Positions 1 through 7,105 are shown, counted from the first letter of the stretch. The stretch: DNA of 13,690 bases from SZUA-230 sp964581095 (GCA_964581095.1 CAZONK010000082.1:1-13690); one strand, 5' to 3'. Numbers and translations are program-made. The notes: generated by a model from the sequence alone, not told the origin.

Positions 1-2
1 GG

Positions 3-101
3 GATTACCCGTCATGGAGTGTTGATGCAGGTCTGAAGAAAAGATACATGTTTAAGTACAATGAATATTGGTATTCGAAGCAGCCCAAGTACTACAAGTA
101 A
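3..101 (+). CDS. C-terminal end of an unrecognised protein (5' end outside window)
   Basis: The frame starting at base 3 is open from the window edge to a TAA at 99-101 and encodes 32 residues rich in Tyr, Trp, Lys and Ser, ending QPKYYK. The composition looks like real protein, but I cannot place it in a family. The frame one base back (codons from 98) continues without a stop to a TAG at 179-181 and reads as a charged, protein-like tail (SDFTEIEEDKRFDPDKNMGG). The gene may therefore have lost one base near 85-100, with the true end at 181. No terminator with a T-run follows. Function is unknown. Confidence 0.45.
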   Translation, partial: DYPSWSVDAGLKKRYMFKYNEYWYSKQPKYYK

Positions 102-263
102 GTCAAATCAAATTCTCTGATTTCACAGAAATTGAGGAAGACAAGCGGTTTGATCCGGATAAAAACATGGGCGGGTAGCAATTTAATGACAAAAAACTGA
201 GGAGGAGTGATATTAATACTCTTATTAAGCCGGAAAAAGCTTTTTGAGATTAAAAAATTATTA

Positions 264-372
264 CCTTAAATCCACAGAACTTTTATTTAATGCATTGAAG
301 ACTTCCCCAAGGTCTGTGACCCACAGAACATGATATGTTGTATTTTTTCAAGCCTATGAACCACAGAATAGG
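264..372 (-). repeat. Degenerate TTCTGTGG repeats, one a full palindrome
   Basis: Read on the minus strand, TTCTGTGG occurs three times (complement of CCACAGAA at 272, 321 and 361). The middle copy forms TCTGTG-3 nt-CACAGA (313-327). The copy at about 350-369 is a degenerate version (TCTGTGGTTCATAG), and the copy at about 264-280 keeps only the left half. After the core, the first two copies share a TCA-Y-AG-R-C-(C)-TTG pattern. This suggests decayed units of a small dispersed palindromic repeat; copies elsewhere in the genome cannot be checked here. Confidence 0.35.
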
Positions 373-420
373 GAGTGTAAAGTTCAATTCTCAATAGTGC
401 ATAAAGATCCTTTCCCCATA

Positions 421-461
421 GGGTAGGTATGGTTTGGTGGCAAAGTAAAACCTCACTACCC
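421..461 (-). terminator. Interrupted hairpin downstream of the barrel gene
   Basis: GGGTAG (421-426) pairs with CTACCC (456-461), and inside it GGTTT (431-435) pairs with AAACC (448-452). It lies about 30 nt past the stop of the minus-strand barrel gene, where a terminator is expected, but no T-run follows in that direction. It could be a 3' stabilising hairpin or a chance structure. Confidence 0.3.
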
Positions 462-492
462 AATAAACAATGAGCGGTGAGGAAATAGTTAA

Positions 493-1254
493 TCAAAAAA
501 CGACCCCTAAAGAGAGGCCGATATTGATGACCCTATAGTTTACAGTGTCATTGCGTTCCCGTGAATCTATTCCTGTGACCTTAGGCTCAATAATGTAATC
601 ATAGTTGGCAGACAGATAACGAACATTGATTCCTAACAGTAAGCGGTTTAAAAAGTTAACATCGATAGCCGATTGAATACCAATCAGGAGGGAGCCTATA
701 TCCTCTTTGGGGCCCCTATGGGTAGCTTCAAATCTGAATTCGTCTGTTGCATCTAAATAACCAGTCTCCTTGTAATCCGGATACCGCATGGACGAGAAAC
801 CTATCAAAGGTTCAATTGTAAATGTAAGAATCGAAATATGGTGATTGTAGCCAGCAGATACGAAACCATATGTAACATTATACCGGTCTTGTTCAAATAC
901 ATAGTAAAATATATCGTCCAAAAAATCAGTATAGTAATTGCTGATTTCGGATGTGTTTACCGGGTTAGAACCTTGGCCAAAGCCTACAGATGTGATTAGC
1001 TTATTATCGAGTAACTGTCGCTTGATAGTTATGTGATAATAATTACCAGTTTCCGCAGCTCCATGACCTTCTTTGTCAAAAAATTCTGCAAGTGGACTGC
1101 CGTCAACAAAAGAAAAAGTCTCCGATACATCCACTTTGGCATATTTTGATATTGGAACCGAATAGCCTGCATCGACCTTGATTTGCCATTTTTGCTGGCC
1201 ATAGGATGAAATCGAAAAAATTAGCATAAAAATACAGAGTAATTTGTATTTCAT
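493..1254 (-). CDS. Outer-membrane beta-barrel protein, family unknown
   Basis: The 253-residue protein begins with a signal peptide (MKYKLLCIFMLIFSISSYG, with Gln-Gln after the likely cleavage site). It continues with alternating hydrophobic and polar strands rich in Tyr, Gly and aromatics and ends in a terminal Phe (LGVVF), the usual C-terminal signature of outer-membrane barrels. The pattern suggests about 8-10 strands. The start is the ATG at 1254, directly in front of the signal peptide. The gene lies 12 nt downstream of the T9SS-cargo gene on the same strand, so the two are probably co-transcribed, and the barrel may serve, anchor or accompany that cargo (inference). No precise family is recognised; a general porin or OmpW-like fold is possible. 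Confidence 0.7.
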   Translation of the reverse strand: MKYKLLCIFMLIFSISSYGQQKWQIKVDAGYSVPISKYAKVDVSETFSFVDGSPLAEFFDKEGHGAAETGNYYHITIKRQLLDNKLITSVGFGQGSNPVNTSEISNYYTDFLDDIFYYVFEQDRYNVTYGFVSAGYNHHISILTFTIEPLIGFSSMRYPDYKETGYLDATDEFRFEATHRGPKEDIGSLLIGIQSAIDVNFLNRLLLGINVRYLSANYDYIIEPKVTGIDSRERNDTVNYRVINIGLSLGVVF

Positions 1255-1266
1255 CGATAATACTGG

Positions 1267-2529
1267 CTATTGCACCGTCAAACGCCCTATTTTTACAAGC
1301 TTTTCCTTATGATAAATATGCAAAATATAATTCCCTTTTTTCCACTTACTCACATCAATCTTGTCTTTTGACCGATACTTTTTCAATTTTTTAACCTTTG
1401 TGTTGTCAGTTTCCTCAAAAGCGATAATTTCCAGTTCCTGATTTTCAGCAACATCGATCTCAAATGTGGATGTAGCAGGATTGGGGAAAGCTGCATACGA
1501 TCCATAATTGTAATATGATACATTCCTTGTGCCAATTACCTGGTAAGAACTGTTTTTAGCCTTAATCTGAAAAGAAACAGAGCTTCCTGATGTCATGGTA
1601 AATGACATAAAATTACCGCTTGCATAATAGCTTAAAGATCCTGATGTCCGGGTCCAGGTATAACTAGCTGCTCCCGGGCAAGTAACAGTTGTAGAAACGC
1701 TTCCGGTAGAAACACTATTGCCGGTCATAAGATTTGATGTGCTTCCTCCATTAACATAAGTTCCTTCAAGACAAATCTGGGTATCAATGTTTAATGTAAG
1801 TGTTTGAGTTTTTGCGCTACTACATGAATGGTTAGTTATCAATTTTAATACTGCTGTACCAGAATGTAAAGGTTTCAGGGTGACCGTAGTAGAACTACCT
1901 CCTGATTGAACGTAGATGTTAGACCCACCGGATTGGATCGACCATAAATAAGAAGCACCGGAAACACTTGGTGAGGAAAATGTGACCGTTCCAGTCCCAG
2001 TTATATTAGGATTTCCACTCATTCCGACATATGCGTAATGCCCATCAATCGTTGGTGCAACGACATAATGATAGTAAGAGCCTTCTATATCATGTGCTAC
2101 TAATGGCCCATCAGTTCCGTATTTAGAGAGATACTTTGTAGCGCCACCATAAGTTGTTTTGACAGCAGAATGGTATCCGTACCCTGAACCAACATCATAG
2201 AATACAATGTTTCCCTGGGTCGCATTACAGACTTCCAAAACCTTGCCATTGCTTGTAATGGATCCATTACCTAGATCACCTTGTGCTTCGGGGCATAGAT
2301 ATGGTGCTTGTTGAGGACCTGTAGGCTGACATCCATTTTCGAAAAAGCTCAGGACAAAGCCATTACAATTGTAATATGCGTTTGGATGACAGGGAGTAAC
2401 TTTTGATGAATTCCATGTAGGACCGATTTTCCACTGGGCATCTGTCCAATCTTCACAATCAGCTTGTTGACCATAGCTGGCAGTATAAACAATAATAAGT
2501 GCTGAGGCAAATAATAGTCTGATTTTCAT
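1267..2529 (-). CDS. T9SS-sorted secreted protein with possible Cys/His peptidase-like domain and Ig-like repeats
   Basis: Starting at the ATG at 2529, the protein has 420 residues; an in-frame ATG at 2595 would put 22 residues before a good signal peptide (MKIRLLFASALIIVYTASYG), so the inner start is preferred. Residues about 25-165 are Cys-rich, with NCNGFVLSFF (Cys55), a GYHSAVK motif (His120) and SKYGTDGPLVAHD (His146). This Cys...His order resembles NlpC/P60- or CHAP-like amidase/peptidase domains, but catalysis is inferred. Residues about 178-335 hold two Ser/Thr/Gly-rich Ig/PKD-like segments (one with YLWSI, one with YTWTR). The last 75 or so residues form a type A T9SS sorting domain, starting FPNPATSTFEID and ending KLVKIGRLTVQ. 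It is probably exported by the type IX system and attached to or released from the cell surface. The downstream barrel gene likely shares its transcript. Confidence 0.7.
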   Translation of the reverse strand: MKIRLLFASALIIVYTASYGQQADCEDWTDAQWKIGPTWNSSKVTPCHPNAYYNCNGFVLSFFENGCQPTGPQQAPYLCPEAQGDLGNGSITSNGKVLEVCNATQGNIVFYDVGSGYGYHSAVKTTYGGATKYLSKYGTDGPLVAHDIEGSYYHYVVAPTIDGHYAYVGMSGNPNITGTGTVTFSSPSVSGASYLWSIQSGGSNIYVQSGGSSTTVTLKPLHSGTAVLKLITNHSCSSAKTQTLTLNIDTQICLEGTYVNGGSTSNLMTGNSVSTGSVSTTVTCPGAASYTWTRTSGSLSYYASGNFMSFTMTSGSSVSFQIKAKNSSYQVIGTRNVSYYNYGSYAAFPNPATSTFEIDVAENQELEIIAFEETDNTKVKKLKKYRSKDKIDVSKWKKGNYILHIYHKEKLVKIGRLTVQ

Positions 2530-2539
2530 TTTGTTAAGT

Positions 2540-2674
2540 TTACTAGGAAAAAATATTTTGATCGTTTTATATGAATTTCTAAACAACAGTTTCATATAAA
2601 GATAATGTTAAGATTGTTCGGATTTTCGAATAATAATATGATATTAATCAGATTTCAGTATTTTTTCCTAGTAA
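2540..2674. repeat. 16-bp perfect inverted repeat flanking the T9SS-cargo gene start
   Basis: TTACTAGGAAAAAATA at 2540-2555 and its exact reverse complement at 2659-2674 are separated by 103 bp. One arm lies 10 nt upstream of the preferred start, in the predicted leader, and the other lies upstream of the predicted promoter. It could be a paired regulator site, the ends of a small inserted element, or an invertible segment; nothing in the sequence decides between these. Confidence 0.5.
2597..2604 (-). promoter_or_regulatory. Possible -7 element for the T9SS-cargo gene
   Basis: On the minus strand the bases read TATCTTTA, matching the Bacteroidota -7 consensus TANNTTTG at 7 of 8 positions. 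It lies 67 nt before the chosen start at 2529 and only just before the alternative ATG at 2595, which supports the inner start. No clear -33 TTTG is seen. Confidence 0.3.
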
Positions 2675-2803
2675 CCGAGCGATTATAAAGGAAATCGGAA
2701 ACGATTAGTAGATATTGAGCTATAAAGATTTGGTAGAAACAAGAAGAAACCTAAACAGAATGAAATGTTAAGTAGTGCTTATAAGAAAACTACAACAAGC
2801 TGC

Positions 2804-2880
2804 GTCACTCTTGGAATCGAAAAATCTCTAACGGCCTGTATTTGCTAAATCTGCGGATTCTTCACGGCATTCAGAATGAC
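2804..2880. repeat. REP-like inverted pair (GTCATTCTGA-type palindrome)
   Basis: The right half (2851-2880) reads CTGCGGATTCTTC, then ACGGCATT, then CAGAATGAC. Its complement has the GTCATTCTGA...GAAGAATC pattern, which I recognise from short dispersed repeats found in many bacterial genomes. The left half (2804-2830) is a diverged copy in the opposite orientation (GTCACTCTTGG then CGAAAAATCTC). The two could fold into a long imperfect hairpin. Such elements are usually found between genes and are non-coding. Confidence 0.5.
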
Positions 2881-3054
2881 TTTAAAAGGTTTTCATTTAG
2901 ACACAAAGTAAGTTGAGAACAGGGTTTGATATAAGTGTAACTTAACTATATCAAATTGAATTACCTTCAAATAGTTGACAATATATATTATCTTTTGTCT
3001 TTTGTCTTGAATCTAATGAGTCTCCTGAATGATTAATTGGGATTTTGCATTTTT

Positions 3055-3074
3055 TAATTGGTGTTAGCCAATTA
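3055..3074. other. Small hairpin with flanking T-runs
   Basis: TAATTGG (3055-3061) and CCAATTA (3068-3074) form a perfect 7-bp stem with a 6-nt loop, followed by TTTTT. It resembles a weak terminator, but the stem is AT-rich and no intact gene ends just before it. Confidence 0.25.
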
Positions 3075-3118
3075 TTTTTCACATATTCACCAACTGAAAT
3101 TTCAAATAAAGTAGGCAT

Positions 3119-3331
3119 CTGTCAATTAAAAATTTATCTAAGACCTATGGCAATGGAGTCTAGGCCTTAGTCGATGTTAATTTAGAAATCCCAGTGTTTG
3201 GTCTGTTGAGACCGAATGGCGCTGGTAAATCCACTCTGATGAGGGTTATCGCAACACTCCAGGAAACGGATTCGGGCAGCATCACTCTTGGAGAAATTGA
3301 TGTACTAAAACAAAAGGAAGAAGTCAGGAAA
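3119..3331 (+). pseudogene. Broken ABC-transporter ATPase fragment
   Basis: The frame from 3119 reads LSIKNLSKTYGNGV, then a TAG stop at 3161-3163, then ALVDVNLEIP, then VFGLLRPNGAGKSTLM and on to EEVRK. This is the N-terminal part of an ABC ATP-binding subunit: the 'sKTYG.GV.AL..V.LEIP' lead, Walker A, and the following IATLQE-DSGSI segment. It is dead by several counts. The initiator is CTG, a nonsense codon lies at position 15, about two residues are missing after LEIP, and the first Walker A glycine is Arg (RPNGAGKST). Everything beyond about residue 70 (Q-loop, signature motif, Walker B) is missing, replaced by the end of another gene. No permease partner is nearby. Confidence 0.85.
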
Positions 3332-3429
3332 TGCTTGGTCATGAATCGATTACTACTACTGAGATATATACGCATATCGACCGCGATTATTTAAAACAGG
3401 TAATTAAAGATTTCCACCCCCGCAGCTAA
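3325..3429 (+). pseudogene. xerD: C-terminal remnant of a XerD-type tyrosine recombinase
   Basis: Read from CAG at 3325, the sequence gives QEM, then LGHESITTTEIYTHIDRDY, then LKQVIKDFHPRS and a TAA at 3427-3429. This is the last 34 residues of a XerC/D tyrosine recombinase: the LGH box contributes the conserved active-site His, and the YTH motif contains the catalytic tyrosine. The DNA-binding domain and the two catalytic arginines are absent. The frame differs from that of the ABC fragment it abuts, so the two genes were joined by a deletion or rearrangement, not fused as a working protein. The ending FHPRS fits Bacteroidota XerD. It cannot encode an active recombinase. Confidence 0.85.
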
Positions 3430-3450
3430 TACATTTTAACGATTCCTTAT

Positions 3451-3458
3451 CATCTTTG
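3451..3458 (+). promoter_or_regulatory. Possible -7 promoter element of pyrD
   Basis: CATCTTTG matches TANNTTTG at 7 of 8 positions and lies 16 nt before the GTG start of pyrD. There is no evident -33 box at the usual distance. Confidence 0.4.
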
Positions 3459-3474
3459 CATAAATTTTCACTTT

Positions 3475-4509
3475 GTGTATAAAAGCATAATCCGGCCCTT
3501 GTTTTTTTTGATTGACCCTGAAAAAGTCCATTACCTGGTTATTAATATTCTTGATTTCATATTTCGAATACCATTGGTGAAAAAGATTATTTCTTCAGGG
3601 TACCAGGTAGAAGATCCACGGTTGGAAAAAGAAGTGTTCGGGTTGAAATTTAAAAACCCGGTTGGGCTGGCTGCAGGATTTGATAAAGATGCTACAATGA
3701 TTGATACCCTGGATGCCTTTGGGTTTGGGTTTATGGAGATAGGTACCCTGACGCCCAAACCCCAGGTTGGTAATCCAAAACCACGTTTGTTTCGGTTGCC
3801 CGAGGACCGCGCGCTGATCAACCGTATGGGGTTCAACAACGATGGCGTTTTGCATGCGATAGAAAGATTAAAATTACGGAATTCAAAAATCCTGATTGGC
3901 GGAAATATTGGTAAGAATAAAGAAACACCCAATAAATACGCGTATCGTGACTATGAGTATTGTTTTGAAGCACTGTTTGATGTTGTTGATTATTTTGTTG
4001 TGAATATAAGTTCGCCAAATACTCCAAACCTTCGCGAATTGCAGGAAAAGGAACCTTTAAAAAAACTTCTATTCCGATTGAAAGAACGTGTTAATGAAAA
4101 ATCATCAAAAAAGCCAATATTATTAAAAATAGCACCGGATCTCTCTAATGAACAGATTGATGACATAGTGGATGTTGTGAATTATGCAGGTTTAAATGGA
4201 ATTATTGCTACAAATACCACCATCAGCAAGAAAAACCTAAAATCGGATCAGGGAAGGATTAATGATATTGGCCCGGGAGGGCTTAGTGGGAAACCCCTAA
4301 GGGAAGTATCGACAAGTGTAATCAGGTATTTGCGCGAGAAACTAGGTCCCGATTTCCCCATTATTGGCGTTGGAGGTATTCTTTCGGCAGAAGATGCATT
4401 GGAAAAAATAGATGCAGGGGCTGATTTGGTACAGATATTTACCGGGTTTATCTATGAAGGTCCCGGATTAATAAAGCAGATTAATAAGGCAATCCTGGCA
4501 CAACGATAA
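3475..4509 (+). CDS. pyrD: Dihydroorotate dehydrogenase (quinone), class 2
   Basis: This enzyme oxidises dihydroorotate to orotate with FMN and passes electrons to membrane quinone, the fourth step of UMP synthesis. The 344 residues match the usual length. The amphipathic N-terminus (residues 1-40, YKSIIRPLFFLIDPEKVHYL) is the class 2 membrane-binding and quinone-tunnel region. AAGFDKD (66-72) and GTLTPKPQ (90-97) are FMN-site motifs. NRMGFNN (116-122) is the substrate loop, and NISSPNTPNLR (177-187) carries the class 2 catalytic Ser at 180. LKIAPDL, ATNTT and GVGGI (298-302, FMN phosphate) follow. The start is GTG at 3475; no ATG gives the conserved N-terminus. No Shine-Dalgarno sequence is visible. 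It is first in the housekeeping run, 78 nt before ftsK. Confidence 0.96.
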   Translation: MYKSIIRPLFFLIDPEKVHYLVINILDFIFRIPLVKKIISSGYQVEDPRLEKEVFGLKFKNPVGLAAGFDKDATMIDTLDAFGFGFMEIGTLTPKPQVGNPKPRLFRLPEDRALINRMGFNNDGVLHAIERLKLRNSKILIGGNIGKNKETPNKYAYRDYEYCFEALFDVVDYFVVNISSPNTPNLRELQEKEPLKKLLFRLKERVNEKSSKKPILLKIAPDLSNEQIDDIVDVVNYAGLNGIIATNTTISKKNLKSDQGRINDIGPGGLSGKPLREVSTSVIRYLREKLGPDFPIIGVGGILSAEDALEKIDAGADLVQIFTGFIYEGPGLIKQINKAILAQR

Positions 4510-4533
4510 CGTTCTAATTTTATACTTCCACAA

Positions 4534-4541
4534 TATTTTTG
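4534..4541 (+). promoter_or_regulatory. -7 promoter element of ftsK
   Basis: TATTTTTG is a perfect match to the Bacteroidota -7 consensus TANNTTTG, 46 nt before the ftsK start. No clear -33 box is visible. Confidence 0.45.
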
Positions 4542-4587
4542 TAAGATTATGTTTATCTATTAGCTAATATTGTGATTTCATTTCTGA

Positions 4588-7062
4588 ATGGCGAAAAACA
4601 CCTATAAATCCAATACATTTAAAAAAGTAAACAAAGACAAGAAGAACTCTTCTTCGGGTCCCAAATTGAAATTATTCAATGATAAGCGATTTCAGCTTTC
4701 CGTTGGATTTCTGTTGATGGGGGCTGCTGTTTTTATGTTCACTTCTTTTTTATCTTATTTATTTACGGGGAGGGTTGATCAAAGTGTTGTTACAGCTGTT
4801 TCTGATATAGGACTGTTTCAATCGGGTCTTGATGCTGAAAACTGGTTGGGGGTTTATGGGGCTATGCTTAGTCATACTTTTATATTTCAATGGTTCGGTA
4901 TAGCATCATTCCTTATACCCCCTTTCTTATTTGTATTAGGGTATAAAATCGTTACAAAAAAGACATTGCTGGCTTTGGGGCCTTTCGCTGTATTTGTTGT
5001 TTTTTTCCTTTTATGGACAAGCCTGTTGCTGGGATACCTTCTTCTTGCATCCGAAGGTGTTACAATTTGGGGATTTTTAAGTGGGGGGGTAGGTTTTGAA
5101 CTTGCAACCTTTGCTGAAAGCCTGATTGGTTGGGGAACCTTGCTTTTGCTAGCCTTAACACTGGTAGTATTTATAATTTATTTTTTCAATGTAACGAAAC
5201 TTTTTGGATTTTCAGGGAAACATATGGATGATGGACCTTCTGGTCCAACCGACCAAACCGACCCCAAAGTTAAAGAACTTGGAGACGATGGATTACTCCC
5301 CGAAGAGAATGGCGGGAATGTAACGGAGATTGATAAATCAATTGATTTATCGGATACCCTAACGGAGGTAAAACCGATAGCTGAAAAACCAGAGATTGAT
5401 CTGGACATTCATGAGGAAGCTGAGCCACCGGACGATGAGGATAGCGATCCGGTTGGAATTGTTAAAGAGGAGGATGAATCGGAAGCAGGTCCTGAATTTA
5501 AGGTTGAAGAAAACACTTTAAAAGAGAAAACAGGAAGTATCATGTCGCATTATGACCCTAAACTTGATTTGGGGAAATATATGTATCCCACACTTGATTT
5601 ACTCAATGAATATGATACCCGCGATGTACAGGTAACAAAAGAAGAACTTGAAGGAAATAAGGACAAAATTGTTGAAACACTTATTAATTTTAAAATTGGA
5701 ATTTCCAGTATTAAGGCCACAATCGGACCTACCGTAACACTTTATGAGATCGTACCTCAGGCCGGCGTGAAAATTTCGAAAATTAAAAACCTGGAGGACG
5801 ATATTGCACTTAGCCTTGCGGCCCTTGGGATAAGGATAATTGCCCCGATCCCCGGAAGAGGAACAATTGGGATTGAAGTACCCAACAAGAAACGTGAGAT
5901 GGTGGGGATAAGATCCATACTATCAACCGATAAATTTTTAAAGAGTGATTTTGAACTCCCGATTGTTCTGGGTAAAACTATTTCGAATGAAGTGTATGTG
6001 GCAGACCTGACTAAAATGCCCCACCTTTTAATGGCAGGAGCAACGGGGCAGGGAAAGTCTGTGGGACTGAATGTGATATTGACTTCGCTACTTTATAAAA
6101 AACACCCTTCGCAGCTTAAATTTATTCTTGTTGACCCCAAAAAGGTTGAGTTGACTTTGTATAATAAAATCGAGCGTCATTTTCTTGCTGAATTGCCCGG
6201 GGCAGATGAAGTTATTATTACGGATACAAAACAGGTAGTACATACCCTGAACTCACTGACAATAGAAATGGATAACAGGTATAACCAGCTGAAAGATGCG
6301 GGTGCCAGGAACCTGAAGGAATACAACCAAAAATTTGTTGAACGCAGGTTGAATCCTGAAAAGGGGCATCGATACATGCCCTATATTGTGTTGGTAATTG
6401 ATGAACTTGCCGACCTGATGATGACCGCAGGTAAAGAAATTGAGGCGCCTGTGGCAAGACTTGCACAACTTGCAAGGGCAATCGGGATACACTTGGTAGT
6501 TGCAACCCAGCGGCCTTCCGTAAATGTGATAACAGGGATAATAAAGGCAAATTTTCCATGCAGGGTATCATTCAGGGTAACCTCGGTTGTTGATTCCAGA
6601 ACCATTCTTGATTCCGGGGGTGCAAACCAACTTGTAGGTATGGGGGATATGCTGCTATCCCTGGGCTCTGATGTGATCAGATTGCAATCCCCATTTGTTG
6701 ATACGGATGAAATTGAGCGTATATGTGATTTTATCGGAGAACAGCAAGGTTACGATTCGGCATACTTATTGCCTGAATATATCGATGAAAGTGGGGAGGG
6801 GGCCAGGCAGGTTGATCTTGAAGACAGGGATGCGCTGTTTGAAGAAGCAGCCCGGTTGATCGTTTTACATCAACAGGGAAGTACATCCCTGGTGCAGAGG
6901 AAACTGAAACTAGGTTATAACAGGGCAGGAAGATTAATAGACCAGTTGGAGGCTGCCGGTATAGTGGGCCCATTTGAAGGTAGTAAGGCCCGTTCAGTAC
7001 TTATTCAGGATGAATACGCTTTGGAACAATTATTGAACGATATAAATGGAATGAGTGATTAA
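4588..7062 (+). CDS. ftsK: DNA translocase FtsK
   Basis: FtsK is the septum-anchored hexameric ATPase that pumps DNA toward the terminus region at cell division and activates XerD at dif. Four hydrophobic segments (about 37-59, 92-120, 127-153 and 171-200) anchor it. A strongly acidic linker (about 211-315) follows, rich in Asp, Glu and Pro. The alpha domain spans about 330-450. The RecA-like motor has Walker A GATGQGKS (484-491), the conserved LVDPKK (514-519) and Walker B VLVIDE (601-606), then ATQRPSVNVITG (639-650). The C-terminal gamma winged helix (about 747-812, with SLVQRKLKLGYNRAGRLIDQ inside) reads KOPS and contacts XerD. At 824 residues it is typical for Bacteroidota. The start is the ATG at 4588. 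Confidence 0.96.
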   Translation: MAKNTYKSNTFKKVNKDKKNSSSGPKLKLFNDKRFQLSVGFLLMGAAVFMFTSFLSYLFTGRVDQSVVTAVSDIGLFQSGLDAENWLGVYGAMLSHTFIFQWFGIASFLIPPFLFVLGYKIVTKKTLLALGPFAVFVVFFLLWTSLLLGYLLLASEGVTIWGFLSGGVGFELATFAESLIGWGTLLLLALTLVVFIIYFFNVTKLFGFSGKHMDDGPSGPTDQTDPKVKELGDDGLLPEENGGNVTEIDKSIDLSDTLTEVKPIAEKPEIDLDIHEEAEPPDDEDSDPVGIVKEEDESEAGPEFKVEENTLKEKTGSIMSHYDPKLDLGKYMYPTLDLLNEYDTRDVQVTKEELEGNKDKIVETLINFKIGISSIKATIGPTVTLYEIVPQAGVKISKIKNLEDDIALSLAALGIRIIAPIPGRGTIGIEVPNKKREMVGIRSILSTDKFLKSDFELPIVLGKTISNEVYVADLTKMPHLLMAGATGQGKSVGLNVILTSLLYKKHPSQLKFILVDPKKVELTLYNKIERHFLAELPGADEVIITDTKQVVHTLNSLTIEMDNRYNQLKDAGARNLKEYNQKFVERRLNPEKGHRYMPYIVLVIDELADLMMTAGKEIEAPVARLAQLARAIGIHLVVATQRPSVNVITGIIKANFPCRVSFRVTSVVDSRTILDSGGANQLVGMGDMLLSLGSDVIRLQSPFVDTDEIERICDFIGEQQGYDSAYLLPEYIDESGEGARQVDLEDRDALFEEAARLIVLHQQGSTSLVQRKLKLGYNRAGRLIDQLEAAGIVGPFEGSKARSVLIQDEYALEQLLNDINGMSD

Positions 7063-7085
7063 TGAAAGTAATCGGGAAATACTGT

Positions 7086-7093
7086 TAATTTTG
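7086..7093 (+). promoter_or_regulatory. -7 promoter element of lolA
   Basis: TAATTTTG is a perfect TANNTTTG match, 12 nt before the chosen lolA start at 7106. It implies a very short leader and favours that start over the ATG at 7055. Confidence 0.45.
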
Positions 7094-7105
7094 CGAACAA
7101 GAAAA

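Larger units (their letters stand above)
102..492. other. Gene-free stretch with short palindromic repeats
   Basis: No convincing gene is seen apart from the possible frameshifted tail up to 181. The stretch holds a 12-bp palindrome AAAAAGCTTTTT (234-245), three copies of CCACAGAA (272, 321 and 361) and an interrupted hairpin (421-461). A 69-codon minus-strand open frame (287-496) has no protein-like features and coincides with the repeats, so it is not called. Confidence 0.5.
2675..3118. other. Gene-free decayed stretch
   Basis: No gene is visible. The stretch contains a REP-like pair (2804-2880), tandem CTTTTGT-type slippage near 2990-3008, and a small hairpin (3055-3074). Together with the broken genes that follow, it looks like a region undergoing deletion and decay. 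Confidence 0.5.

Noticed and set aside
234..245. Palindrome AAAAAGCTTTTT as a terminator
   Set aside because: A perfect palindrome with no loop and low GC; a chance match is likely in AT-rich DNA.
287..496. 69-codon minus-strand open frame after the barrel gene
   Set aside because: No protein-like features, it coincides with repeats and hairpins, and no family resemblance is seen.
3160..3375. Minus-strand open frame opposite the ABC fragment
   Set aside because: The plus strand clearly shows ABC and XerD homology, so this is an antisense shadow.
2596..3474. A new defence system or complete mobile element in the gene-poor stretch
   Set aside because: Only a XerD-type tail, an ABC fragment and short repeats are present; no transposase, att sites or effector genes are seen.
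7055..7105. Upstream start for lolA inside the ftsK end
   Set aside because: It places 17 non-signal residues before the signal peptide and lies upstream of a perfect -7 element.
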